Below the pieces are notes generated by a model. The model ran no database searches, had not been told where the DNA came from, and saw only the letters and a program-made list of their open reading frames with translations. Shown piece after piece: positions 34,100 to 46,878 of a stretch of DNA of 64,000 nt; position 1 is the stretch's first letter, and every line of letters begins with the position of its first letter. Origin of the DNA: Albugo candida (Eukaryota; Oomycota; Peronosporomycetes; Albuginales; Albuginaceae); contig CAJNAR010000145.1 in NCBI GenBank assembly GCA_905220665.1, forward strand, positions 248,001 through 312,000, read 5' to 3'. The position numbers and the translations under genes are program-made.

Positions 34100-37003
34100 A
34101 TGAATATATCGAGAGGGAATGATTTTGATACCCCAAAGTACGTCACACCGTCTCCTGCACGTCCATTTGTGGAATTACCTCCCGATACGTATGTATCCGG
34201 CCAATTCTCATCTTCGAATGTTATGTCGACATCGGCGAATGCGCCATTACAGGATTTTTGTGTCGGTGTAGAATACGATAGCTTGAATGCTGTCATTGAA
34301 TCCATCCAGCGCTCTAATTTCATACAATTTCAAGGTCAGCGTCGATTACAAGTACAAAGTCTTGATTCTGATACAACCCCATCTGCCCGTTTGGTCTGTG
34401 AATATCATCCTTGGTGTAACTTTTACATTCTCTTAAATCAAATTCCCACTACACCACGGTACCGAATATGCGAATTAGACCTTCGTCATCATCCGCAATG
34501 TGATAGCTTGTTACACGATCCGTTTACATCAATTTCAACTGAATGTGCTCCGAATGTATCCTTTGCGTCACGAATGGTGACGCCAGCGCATTTCCACGCT
34601 GCTACCAATGAAAATGAGAAAGAGTCAGAGGCTAATTACAAAAGTACAATTGCGGAAGGGTCCGTTGCTCGACAGCAGCCACAAGAACAACAGCACATCT
34701 CACCGGTTGGTACGACGCTCATTCGCGAGGATCGAAGCGATTCCGAGCACACATTTGTGAATTCATTAGAGACCCATGCTGAAGCCTTTAAGAACTCGCT
34801 TGCGAGTCCATATCCGTCACAAGCGACCAACTCCAATGTGATGTACGCAGAAGGAAGGGAGATGCAGGAACAAGCTCATAATCAAAAGTTTAATAAGGCA
34901 CGACCATTAATTGTGCAGGAAACCCCATCAGGCTCTTTTGGAAATCCGCGAGCGGGATTTGGCGCACTTGCAAATTATATGGCAACACCTGTTGCACCAC
35001 GAACTCCACTTACGGTCATTCGACAAGGTGATAATCTCAGTTCGTACACATTGAGTACCGATATGCGTTGGGATACCGCGAAAGAGGCAGCTCGAGCCAT
35101 TTACACTTTTGCATCTCAGGTCCAAAATAAACGAACAAGAATGGATAAGAAATCGAGTGGTGGACGTAATAAGAAATATGTCTGTGTATGTGCTCATTGT
35201 GATTGGTGTGTGCGTTTACTTAAAGTTCTGAAGACGGAACAATGGAAAATCTCATCCATGCAGCTGCAACATTCGGTCGACTGTGAGGCTGTGTTTCCCA
35301 ATGCAAATGCCTCTGCGTATTCCTCACAGCTCGCTGGACAAACACCGTCCAGTATTCCGCTAACGCCTGGAGTTGGAGCTAGTCAAAGTCACGGTATCTC
35401 TGCGATCACCACCAGTGATAATCCATACTCCAAATCATTCGGTACGCTCTTGCAAGGTCTTTTGGATCGGTACCCGGATAGCGCTGTTGCGATCAAAAAT
35501 AACGATCAGCAAAACACATTAGCGAATATGTGTATCGTGCCAAGTTGGGCTCGAAATGCGCTACCTTTCCTCCAGAATGTATATGGCGTGGAAGTGATCG
35601 CGTGTAGCGCACCTAAAAGTTTGGAGAAATGCTCAAGTCGATTTGATGGTCAATACTTTATCGCACTCATTGGGAAAGATGGAAATTTAGAACCAAGACT
35701 TATCGCTTTTGGGTTTGTGGAGTCAATGTCTGAAGAAAATATGCATTGGTTTACGCAAGAATTGGAATCTGCTGGATTTCTCATGAATGGGGCTACGGTG
35801 TTTGTCGGATACGGCGATCAAAGTATGGCCAGTGGGCTCCAACGCATCTTCCCCCAAGTGAGGCTTCAATACTGCACTGATAGTTTACTGGCAGCGATAG
35901 AAAGCAGCATTATCCCATCTTTACCTTCCGAAATGACAATCACTCTTCGAGAGCAAATTATTGGAGCACGTACTGCCAGTAATGTGGCGATTTTCCAAGA
36001 GTACTTGAACAATATCGCTTCCATCAGCAGCAGCGCAGCCTCCTTCTTACAGCAATTGAATCCAGCTCATTGGGCGTTATTCGCGAATTTGGGTATCCGT
36101 ACATACAATTGGACTTCCAACTGTTTCTCCGAGTACCTTCAGCATCATTCTATCAATCATCAGAGCGCAGCAATGATGGAGAAGCCTTCGTTCCTAACAC
36201 GTGAAATGCTTCCATTATTGGACACTTATGAGATGATCAAACGCTTTATGTCGGACGCATGCGATCGCCATATTGGACGCTTTCCAGTTCTGCAGCAGAT
36301 ACAGCAAGAGCAGAACGAATTTATGAACACTGTGGCCATGAAAGTGCCTGAAGACCGCATGAATCCTCACATTATGGCTCGATCTTTACAGCTTACGCCG
36401 AATGGAACCTTATTGGTCGAAAATGAAATATTACAATCAACAGGTTATCAAATTCAAAGTGTCGACACGGATGTTGCGTTTGTGTATTCGCAAAGCGAAC
36501 ACGAGAGGCCAAATCGCGTTAATTTAAGGGATCTCACCTGTTCCTGTGCGTACACATTTCAATTGGGATTACCATGTCGACATATTGTGGCTACTGCACG
36601 TGCAATGCGTGTGATGCCGTCCATTCGTCAAGCCGTAGAGCATATTTACACTATGGGATCGTATCGTTCCGCGTGTCTGTCTCAAAATCACTCTGTGACG
36701 GACAATTCCGTACGTAATACGAATAAATTGGACGATCGAGATATATGCGATCGCGAGGATTCCGACTCGGAAACGGATAGTCTCGAGAATGCGGGAAACA
36801 GCAAATGCAGTGAGAAGAAAAAGACGAGAAAGAGAACTCTAGCAGACACTGGAGGTACGGGTGAATTGGAGGGAACACGCTCAACTAAGGCCTTTAAAAG
36901 TGAAGAATATGATGTGGTAGAAGATCAGTGTCAATTCGGCGAATGTGATGAAGTGGTACATAATGAGACTCAGCAGGAAGACAGCGACAGTGTGCGTCTT
37001 TGA
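34100..37003 (+). CDS. SWIM zinc-finger protein derived from a MULE/FAR1-type transposase
   Basis: This is an intact intronless frame of 967 residues from ATG 34100. Two DNA-binding modules of the MuDR/FAR1 type are visible, around 85-135 (RLVCEYHPWCNFYILLN) and around 320-400 (DMRWDTAKEAARAIYTFASQ, CVCAHCDWCVRLLKV). A MULE transposase core follows at about 510-620 (FDGQYFIALIGKDGNLEPRL, then W-F pairs, then GYGDQS). A SWIM finger is at about 810-835 (CSCAYTFQLGLPCRHIVATA), and the tail is acidic and basic. The first catalytic Asp of the DDE core (normally in a D-G/A-T pattern about ten residues before the G-Q) and the His of the C-x2-H helix appear to be missing. No terminal inverted repeats flank it. 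This suggests a domesticated regulator rather than a mobile element. Confidence 0.75.
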   Translation: MNISRGNDFDTPKYVTPSPARPFVELPPDTYVSGQFSSSNVMSTSANAPLQDFCVGVEYDSLNAVIESIQRSNFIQFQGQRRLQVQSLDSDTTPSARLVCEYHPWCNFYILLNQIPTTPRYRICELDLRHHPQCDSLLHDPFTSISTECAPNVSFASRMVTPAHFHAATNENEKESEANYKSTIAEGSVARQQPQEQQHISPVGTTLIREDRSDSEHTFVNSLETHAEAFKNSLASPYPSQATNSNVMYAEGREMQEQAHNQKFNKARPLIVQETPSGSFGNPRAGFGALANYMATPVAPRTPLTVIRQGDNLSSYTLSTDMRWDTAKEAARAIYTFASQVQNKRTRMDKKSSGGRNKKYVCVCAHCDWCVRLLKVLKTEQWKISSMQLQHSVDCEAVFPNANASAYSSQLAGQTPSSIPLTPGVGASQSHGISAITTSDNPYSKSFGTLLQGLLDRYPDSAVAIKNNDQQNTLANMCIVPSWARNALPFLQNVYGVEVIACSAPKSLEKCSSRFDGQYFIALIGKDGNLEPRLIAFGFVESMSEENMHWFTQELESAGFLMNGATVFVGYGDQSMASGLQRIFPQVRLQYCTDSLLAAIESSIIPSLPSEMTITLREQIIGARTASNVAIFQEYLNNIASISSSAASFLQQLNPAHWALFANLGIRTYNWTSNCFSEYLQHHSINHQSAAMMEKPSFLTREMLPLLDTYEMIKRFMSDACDRHIGRFPVLQQIQQEQNEFMNTVAMKVPEDRMNPHIMARSLQLTPNGTLLVENEILQSTGYQIQSVDTDVAFVYSQSEHERPNRVNLRDLTCSCAYTFQLGLPCRHIVATARAMRVMPSIRQAVEHIYTMGSYRSACLSQNHSVTDNSVRNTNKLDDRDICDREDSDSETDSLENAGNSKCSEKKKTRKRTLADTGGTGELEGTRSTKAFKSEEYDVVEDQCQFGECDEVVHNETQQEDSDSVRL

Positions 37004-37145
37004 GCGCTTCTTTGCATTCGCAATTGGATATCAAATTCGCATTTTTGTCTCTTTATTTATGTGAAATTGCAAATAAGTCTGTTCCATGTTGTGTTTATTC
37101 AGACAATAGCTTTGTCACATCGATATTGTCTATCCGCATCAGAAT

Positions 37146-38447
37146 ATGTATACTGAGTCTGGAATCAGACTGCTGGATGCGACCTATGATTCCTCTTTGG
37201 ACGACGAAGAGACAACGACATTCACTCCATTGCATACGACAGGTATCCGTTCAGTAACATCACACTTTCTACAACGAGAGCATAAACTATTACATCAGCG
37301 CAACAACCGTAGCTCAAATGTAAAATTCCATCCGTACAAGCCATCCCATCTCTCCTCTGAATCAAATCAATCTCCCCATCCTCTTTTCACTCCCTGCTCT
37401 TCTGAATCGCTTGTGCTTGAACATCCCCCACAAACCACTATACACTCGAAGTATACACCCCAAACACTGCTTCACACACTTCGCGGTCATGAAAACAGCG
37501 TCTACAGCATCCAGTGGAATGTCCGCTTTCCGCACTTGCTTCTATCTGCATCTATGGACCGCACTGTCCGCGTTTGGTCCATTCCTGCACTCAATCAGCG
37601 TACTCAGGACACAGGCTTTCTATCTCGCGTTCATACAGGCGGCGTTCGAGTCGCAAAATGGACTTTATCCGGCACACATTACGTCTCAGGAGGTTATGAC
37701 AAACAGCTCGTCTACGTGGACGTCAATGCGGAATCCGTTGTGACATGTATCAGCAGTACGCAACCAATTCGATCGATAGCCATTCATCCGGAGAATCAGA
37801 ATATTATACTTACTGGTCAACCGAATCAGATCGTCGCTTACGATTTGCGCTCAAAAGCAACACACGCGCCTTCGACTTTTCGGAAGAATTTTGAGCAGGT
37901 ACACGATCTCCTGTTTTTTCCGCCTGTGCCAAACGCAGCATTTGGTGGCTACGATCTCCGCTTTGTATCGAGCGCTTCGACCAAAGGCAGAAATGTCAGC
38001 AATGAGACATTGCTCGTGTGGGACTTTCGATCATCTGCGGTACTGTATGATCGACTGGAATCCGATGGATTTGAATTTCCTTCGCTACGAGCACATCCGT
38101 CCAATACATTCTTTGTGGCCCAATCGAGTCTCCATCAAGCGATTTTATTCTCCTGTAAAGCCCCATACAAACGATTCAAGCACAAAACATTCGGAAAGCG
38201 TCAAAGCTGTCATCTCGTAGAAGGGTATTCCATTCATTCAAGCTTTCATCCAGATGGAAATTTCTACGCTTCTGGCGATGCACTCGGTCGTATTTTCTAC
38301 TATCATGCGCGCTCGGGCGCTTTTGTATGCAAAACTCGCGTGGGATCGAATTGTGCGTGTCTTTGCGTTGAATACCATCCATCACAGAAGAAGCCTTCTT
38401 TACTAGCCGCTGCGACGTACAATGGCTCCATCCATTTATTTCAATAA
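37146..38447 (+). CDS. WDR25/Prp17-like WD40 repeat protein
   Basis: This is an intronless 433-residue protein with an unstructured Ser/His-rich N-terminal 115 residues followed by a seven-bladed WD40 propeller. The first blade (LRGHENSVYSIQWNVRFPHL, LSASMDRTVRVWSI) closely resembles WDR25 and the spliceosomal factor Prp17/CDC40. Later blades are more diverged (VSGGYDKQLVYVDV, FASGDALG-like YASGDALGRIFYYH). WDR25 function is poorly known, and Prp17 acts in the second step of splicing. The lack of the long conserved Prp17 N-terminal region favours WDR25. The stop codon is three bases from the stop of the convergent HAT/TPR gene. Confidence 0.8.
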   Translation: MYTESGIRLLDATYDSSLDDEETTTFTPLHTTGIRSVTSHFLQREHKLLHQRNNRSSNVKFHPYKPSHLSSESNQSPHPLFTPCSSESLVLEHPPQTTIHSKYTPQTLLHTLRGHENSVYSIQWNVRFPHLLLSASMDRTVRVWSIPALNQRTQDTGFLSRVHTGGVRVAKWTLSGTHYVSGGYDKQLVYVDVNAESVVTCISSTQPIRSIAIHPENQNIILTGQPNQIVAYDLRSKATHAPSTFRKNFEQVHDLLFFPPVPNAAFGGYDLRFVSSASTKGRNVSNETLLVWDFRSSAVLYDRLESDGFEFPSLRAHPSNTFFVAQSSLHQAILFSCKAPYKRFKHKTFGKRQSCHLVEGYSIHSSFHPDGNFYASGDALGRIFYYHARSGAFVCKTRVGSNCACLCVEYHPSQKKPSLLAAATYNGSIHLFQ

Positions 38448-38450
38448 AAA

Positions 38451-40448
38451 TCACAATCGTCGCTGAACTATCGCCAATTTCTTCTCAATTTTCTGCCGCT
38501 GTTTCGCGTTGCGATGGATACACATTTTCGCAAAGTGCAAGTGTTTTTCTGCATCAATCCAGCGTTCTGTTGGAATGAGCACACAGTCCACGTAGACGAT
38601 ATGCGTTTCTGGATTGCGTGGCACCAATTGCAAAGACTTTTTAAACGCCGTCACTGCTGCTTCGTACTCTTGTGTCATCGCCAAAGCCCGGCCATATGTG
38701 CAGTATAAAATGCTTTGAGTATGTGTCTCATGGGCTGGAATACATTCCAATGCCGATTCCACCAACGAAAGAGTCTTCGTGGGATCGTGCCGTAATTCCA
38801 AAAGCGCGCGGAAATTCCATACGGATCCATTCTCATTATCCAATTCCAATGCTTTCTCTAAAGTTCGGCGTGCCTCATCGATATTATTATTCCGCTCTTC
38901 ATTTTTGGCTAATTGCATTAGCAATGGAACGCTGTTGTCGACATGTTGTGCGGCTCGAGTGAGCACCGCGCGGGCATTTTGAACATTTCCGAGCTTGTTC
39001 TCGACTCGAGCCAAAGCCCTCCATGCTTCCAAATGCGTTGGTTCCTTCGCAGTCGTTTCTTCAAAGATCTGTTTCGCGTGAGTCAATTCACCATATTGCT
39101 CTTCGAAGGAACCCCACGCAAACAGTAGCGTGCCCACTTCCTTGACAATCGGAATGGATTGTTCAAAGAGTTCTCTTCCGGCTTGGACATTTCCCCCTTG
39201 GGCTTGTAAGATGGCAAACGACATAATGCTCGGAACGTGATCGGGATGAAGATTCAAAGCATCTCTATAGAGCGATTCTGCTTGTGTCATATCGCCTGCC
39301 TCTTCTTCCATTTTCGCAAATGCATTGAAAAAAGCTGCATGAATAAAATCACCAGAGTCAACGAGTTGACTGAACGTACGTCGACCTTCCCATTGATCTC
39401 CGGCTTTGAATTGTGCCATAGCGGAAAGTAAAATAAGATATTTGTGTGTAGGAAATTGCATCATTCCCTGTTCCAAGACACTCAGAGCTCGACGATAAAA
39501 TCCCATTTCATATTCGGCTTTGGCCCACGCCTGATGAAAACAAAGGTGAGTGCGTCGTTAAGCATACGATAGAGCTTTGTTTGCTTACATGCCACACTTG
39601 CCCGCCCACGTCGTCTAATTGGGTCGCGTGATGGAATAATTCTCTTGCTTCCTTCATATTTTTGCATTTTCCTTGGAAAATTCCGTAAGCTTGAAAGGCA
39701 TTGACGTCCTTGGGATACTCGCGAATCAATTCATTGAAAATCTTCTTTGCTTTGTGGTTGTACCCTTGCTTCATTTCGAGGAGCGCCAGGCCCAAAAGTG
39801 CATGTGAGTTTTTGGGATCTGTGGCAATAATTACATGGAACAAGCGTTTGGATTCATGATAGTTGTTACATTCCATCTCCATAGTCGCCCAAGATACCCA
39901 TAATCGCAAATCATATCGAATTTTGGATGCCTTCTTAAAAATCACGCGAGCCAAGTCATAATTCGCACTTTTCCATTCCTTATAGGAAACGACAGGTTTA
40001 TGAGTTAGAGAAGGGATTCATACTATACAGGTTATATAATAAAAGAGTAACTCACCATAACCGCCCATTTGTTCCACATTCCCAACTCTTTTGGATATTT
40101 TGCTTGAAGCACTTTACGAAAGAATTGACGCGCAGAAGGTATGTCCTCACGAACGAGTTCCGCGAGTGATGGTGTCGCGTTTGACCACGAGCGTTCCAGC
40201 ATTTCAAAATCTTCAATTTCAGGCTCCCAGCTACTTTCTACAGCGTCTTTAAGTGGATAATTGCTTTCATCAATGAAATCAGTGGGTCTCCGGGCTCTCG
40301 CCGTCGATATCCACGCAAAATGATACGGCTTTTTCAACGAACGCAATACGAGAGGTCGATCATTGTAGCGAATAAAACCTCGTGTAGTTAGTGTGGTAGA
40401 TGCCCGAGGAAGCGAGTGAACGAGGACGTAGCGTATTACGTTAATCAT
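38451..40448 (-). CDS. HAT/TPR repeat protein, probably organellar RNA-binding (Mbb1/HCF107-like)
   Basis: Exons 40448-40056, 39978-39589 and 39530-38451 (minus strand) join in frame to 620 residues. The N-terminal 35 residues (MINVIRYVLVHSLPRASTTL, no acids) look like a mitochondrial presequence. From about residue 95 on there are at least ten tandem helical pairs of the HAT/TPR type, for example ARQFFRKVLQAKYPKELGMW, ALLGLALLEMKQGYNHKAKK and HLEAWRALARVENKLGNVQN. The W/A/E spacing fits HAT repeats of RNA-processing factors such as Mbb1/HCF107 or crooked neck. The targeting signal makes an organellar RNA role more likely, and this is inference. Introns are 77 and 58 bases. Confidence 0.72.
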
Positions 40449-40591
40449 TACACACTTGATCGCTTTTAAAATGAAATTCTCGAATCGTTCCTAATAGCCT
40501 TCATAACTTAATATCGTTACGCTACTTTATTGTACAGTTGAAGGCCGACACATGCATGCGCATTGCGCCAAAACTTGCTGCTTTTTCGACT

Positions 40592-42740
<2,149 letters not shown>

Positions 42741-43168
42741 GGTTCAACTACAACCGATTTCGTTTTTTGCCGTCCCTTCTCGGTGTCGGTATTTTTTCGA
42801 TACTTTTTTTGTTTTTATCGGTAAGAAACGCTATTTTCCTTTCCTTGTGTAATTTACGTCGAGATGGTGTGTAAAAAAAGTCAAATAAACATCCCGACCG
42901 GCCGAGACTGTTCACACCAGGTAGCTCTATAAACATATCAAAACGACCTGATGAAGCGCCGTTGCTTGAACTATAGAAATTTAGTTCCAGACAGGATTGC
43001 AAGAAAAACGTAAAATACTTTACGGGCATTATTTCCCGCGTTATGCTCGTACGGTATATTCTAGTCAAATTGCTCAACCCGTCGTCATTGCAAGTCAAAT
43101 GTCTCATAAAGTATTCAAAATCCTAAATTTTCTAAGTGCTACTGGGAAGCTGCGTGATATTCGTTTTA
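42741..43168. other. Intergenic region without recognised gene
   Basis: These bases lie between the YAK1 start and the cathepsin stop. Open frames on both strands overlap here, but none has a family signature, splice logic or convincing composition. I see no RNA gene or repeat. Confidence 0.3.
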
Positions 43169-44353
43169 CTAAATAATTGGCACCGCCCACGCTCCATGAC
43201 TCTCCATGTTGTAGATATTTGTCCCACGCTCGGCGTAAAAGAATCCACTCTCGCCCCAGTTCATTCCATCAGAGTTGCGTACAATCCAATACTTCAACCC
43301 TTCGTCCGTTGTACCCCATCCGACCAAACTGACAACGTGTGTGGTCCCTGGATACTTTTTGGAATCACGTAAGATGTATCCTCCTCTGTAATTCACGTAT
43401 TCTTTCGAGTGAGAATACATACTTGCAACAATCGGTCCTCGATGGTAAATTTCATTCATCGCTTCAATCTCAAATTCTTCCGGTGTTGTTGCGTTCAACG
43501 TACCAAACTCTGAAATATGATACTTCCTTGCGTTCTTCAAAACGCGACAAACACCGTCTGATGAACACGTTCGACATTGTGTTTCCTCACAGCTTTCTCC
43601 GACAGCGAACCAAGACGGATGGGATGCGATGTATGGATTGCAAGTGACGTCAACAATTCCATTTTCGTATATCCATTTGTGCGCATATCGTGGATCTCCT
43701 CCACTGCAAGATCCAAATGATCGCATTCCGCAATCCAGTAACACTTGCGGTGATAGCACAACCTCTGGTCCAGCGTGGCCATACTTCTTGTAGTGCGCAA
43801 TCCGAATCCGGTCCGATAAAGAGCTGACAGTGGCAAACGCCCAACATGAGCCACACGGTCGCGGAAGCATCTGATTCATGACGGCAGTCGTCAGACTGAG
43901 CCCGGTTCCGCTGTAATTTCTCCAGTCCCAATTCTTTGGAAAGTCATTGATTGACCGTGGACCCGGAAGCGACTCCAATCGTACTTCTGGGTCGGGTCCA
44001 CCTAAGAACCATTTTACTTTTCCAGACGGTCTCTCTTTGTTACGGACGAGACCCGCATCCGTACACGAAGCCAAAATATCGTCTTCCTGGCGCACCCGAT
44101 GAAGAAAATCTCCTTTTGTGAAATCGACTGTTGGATCACGTTCAACCGATATAAAACACGAAGCGACGAGACATCCCACAACCATGGAAACGAAAATCGT
44201 GCTCAGTAATTGGACGCGCTGAGTGTCCATTGTCAAATATCTCAGATTGGTGCGTCGCTTGGTTGTGGAATCTGTGAGGCTTGGTCGCTGGTGCAGCAGC
44301 GGAAGTTGCGTTCCAAGTTCACTACGTCTTGATCCAGTTGCACTTGAAGCCAT
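43169..44353 (-). CDS. Cathepsin X/Z-like papain-family cysteine protease
   Basis: This is an intronless 394-residue C1A peptidase. It has a cytosolic N-terminus of about 47 residues and one hydrophobic segment (LLSTIFVSMVVGCLVASCF), so it is either a type II membrane protein or has a late signal peptide. The mature domain starts near PKNWDWRNYSG and holds the catalytic Cys in PCGSCWAFA, the His in GTTHVVSLVGWG and the Asn in IVRNSDGMNWGE. The mini-domain with many Cys residues (FAVGESCEETQCRTCSSDGV) and the very short propeptide match cathepsin X/Z, a carboxypeptidase. In oomycetes such proteases act in lysosomal breakdown and some are secreted. It is the last gene of the dense region. Confidence 0.9.
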   Translation of the reverse strand: MASSATGSRRSELGTQLPLLHQRPSLTDSTTKRRTNLRYLTMDTQRVQLLSTIFVSMVVGCLVASCFISVERDPTVDFTKGDFLHRVRQEDDILASCTDAGLVRNKERPSGKVKWFLGGPDPEVRLESLPGPRSINDFPKNWDWRNYSGTGLSLTTAVMNQMLPRPCGSCWAFATVSSLSDRIRIAHYKKYGHAGPEVVLSPQVLLDCGMRSFGSCSGGDPRYAHKWIYENGIVDVTCNPYIASHPSWFAVGESCEETQCRTCSSDGVCRVLKNARKYHISEFGTLNATTPEEFEIEAMNEIYHRGPIVASMYSHSKEYVNYRGGYILRDSKKYPGTTHVVSLVGWGTTDEGLKYWIVRNSDGMNWGESGFFYAERGTNIYNMESHGAWAVPII

Positions 44354-46739
44354 TCTGTGAGTTTCGTTGCAAAAAATTTACTGCTATTGTCTCTCCAAAA
44401 AAGAATTCGACAAGAGCGGAGAGTAGACGTAGACACGTGCATCTTAGCACAAACGCTTGTATTTGGTTGGTTTGATTTTTGCCGACATGATCCAATCTGC
44501 TGTCGAGATTTTTGCACGCGTTTGTACCGATCGCCCATAATTGGATAAAATCAAATAGCCTTCTTCCAAAGGGTAATTTATAGATTTCCTCAAACACCGA
44601 GGACTTCCAGAGGACAAAATTGCCAGAATCTTAAATAACCGTTAAAAAACATAAGGTAATGCGACGCTTCTCTCCCACAAGCGACAAATCGAGAGGCTTT
44701 ATTGTCCCACACCGACGATCTTTCGAAAGATCGAATTGCCTTCTCTCAGAATGGATAATGTGAAAATTCACAGCTGTTTGAACTCGAGCAAGGTGTTTAT
44801 GATTCGGGGCTGATTGTCGGCTGATGAGGGGGGCTAAGTACGCAGTGTAGCGATTTCGCGATAACTTTGTTTGCTGGCGTCAACCAATGCTGTGAAGGAA
44901 GTATCAAACGTGAGAAGCTGAATCATATTTGTTGTCTGGGAGAACTGATAAGTTCGAGTAGCGCCGCGATGTCAATTTAGAATGTAAAAAAGGTGATAAA
45001 TTACATAAAAGGCCGTCGTCAGTCGAACATATGTTAAGTGCGCTCGCAGCGACCGCTATGATTAAGTCTAGGCTTATTTATCAGAAAAAAAGATGTTAGA
45101 AAGTAGAAAACTACTGCTATCATATCTTGATTGTCTTTTCGGACAACTCGGTGTCCACCCAACGTAGCCGCTAACACCGACCAAATGCTCAAATTTAAGC
45201 TGGTCTAACGCGAACAATAAACTTCAGTTGAGATCTAATTATCCGATCTACGTCCTGCATCAAAGGTTCATTGAATCCACAAACGTTCCAGAAGCTTTAA
45301 TACAGGATGCATTTTGACCAACTGATAATATCTCACACAGCTGCTTATCAGTACTCTATTAGCCAGCTACGGGTCCTTGATGCAGGAAACAGGCTGCACT
45401 ACTTTCTTGCATAGGAAAAACAGAATTTCAGATCAATACGACTGTTTTCTTATGACTGATCAGCATGTACAGGTGGCCTTGAGTTGATAACATTCTCTGT
45501 CGAAAACGCACGAGTTTATACATTTTCATTGTCGTGAGACCCCATTAGGGCGACAATTACGATTGACTATGCCTCGCAACAACGTTGTTATCTTGTTGAG
45601 ATTTTAGACCAAAAAGGTGCATGGAAATGGAAGAAGAATAATCCATCCGCTCAGAGGCTCCTTCAAAAGCGAGCTGTATCCAAAGAGGCTCTGATGCACA
45701 GGATATGATAGTCTTCGGGATATGATACATGCGCAACATGTCGCAAACTTCGATGTAATCTCCTGAGTCAATATATTTCTACCGTGTTGCTCCTTCATTT
45801 CCCCTTTTGTCTAATCTCTACTTTGTGCGCTACAGGTCATTGCGTACTTGGCAAGCACTACGATTTTCTATCGACCCAAGAAAGAATGGTACTAGTTGAG
45901 GCATACGATGAGACCCTAGATAATTCATCCATCGTGATTCATGAGGTAGAAGGCTATTGCAAATTAACAAAGAATTTCCGTTGCAGTATTAAACACGTCT
46001 CTGTAGCGCGACATGCTGAAGCAACTACTGTCCGCGTAAAATAGTAAGTAATGTACGACTGTTACTTCCGTTTTGCATATTGCTAATGAGCGGAGCTAGC
46101 AGAAGCCCTGGGTCGATTCTTGGTCTCCATTTAATAGTACGAATACGTTAGCATCACATATTTCTGGATCGTGAGTGACACGATAACGATGACCTGTTTC
46201 GTGTTTTTATGCTGAAAGCTTGATCCATGTTATTATTGCCGTCCTGAACGATCAAATATACCCTGTTTCAACGTGCTGGGTACCACGACTGCACTTTAGA
46301 TACCACAAACATAAAAAAAAAAACGTTTCTGTGACACAACATGTTCAAATTGCTTGATATTTTTGTGAAGAATCTTCGAATGCAAGGGGTTTCGATCATT
46401 TAGATGAAGGAATTATAATTCAGTCTCACTGATCTGCTAGAACTTTCTCTTCTCATCGCCTAGCTTGATATGTACCGTTTCTATCCCTGGCATACCATCC
46501 ACGTCGTGATTATGCCCCTAGATCGGATTCCCGCTGTGTCTCAAACTCAGCGAGAATACATCGCTTTTCAACAGTGCTGCGTTAAAAGGAACCTGGATTC
46601 CACCTTTCGAATGAGGTAGGTATAAACATTCAGACCTGATCAGTTGAACGTGTGCTGAATCTCGCTCATACTTCCGACTCAAAACAAATCGATTGAGCAT
46701 CGAGTGCCAGCGTCGAAGTAGATGTTGCGGAATGCTAAA
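44354..46739. other. 2.4 kb gene-poor stretch
   Basis: No gene can be supported here. The longest suggestive frame (45784-46044, plus, HFPFCLISTLCATGHCVLG...) lacks an ATG and any recognisable domain. Composition turns AT-richer and stop-dense in all frames. I see no inverted repeats, tRNA or tandem array. It marks the change from the dense gene region to the transposon-rich region. Confidence 0.4.
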
Positions 46740-46848
46740 TTGAATACAGCACCCCTGAGTTATGATTACGAGTTATGATTGGTGGGAGACAGTACCTTTA
46801 TTTAAATAATATGACAAACCGTTCGAAACACGAAAGCTGGCAAATTTC
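46740..46848 (+). repeat. Left terminal inverted repeat of the 46.7 kb element
   Basis: This pairs with 48,885-48,992 in inverse orientation. The outermost 40 bases and the last 20 bases match best, and the middle has diverged. Confidence 0.8.
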
Positions 46849-46878
46849 GTCATACCATAACTCTTCCGTTTACCAACC

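Noticed and set aside
42748..43107. 119-residue minus-strand frame upstream of YAK1
   Set aside because: It has no domain, ends before the YAK1 start in another frame, and an in-frame stop precedes the YAK1 ATG.
45784..46044. Cys-containing frame that might be a small secreted protein
   Set aside because: It starts with TTG, has no clean signal-peptide cleavage site and no supporting context.
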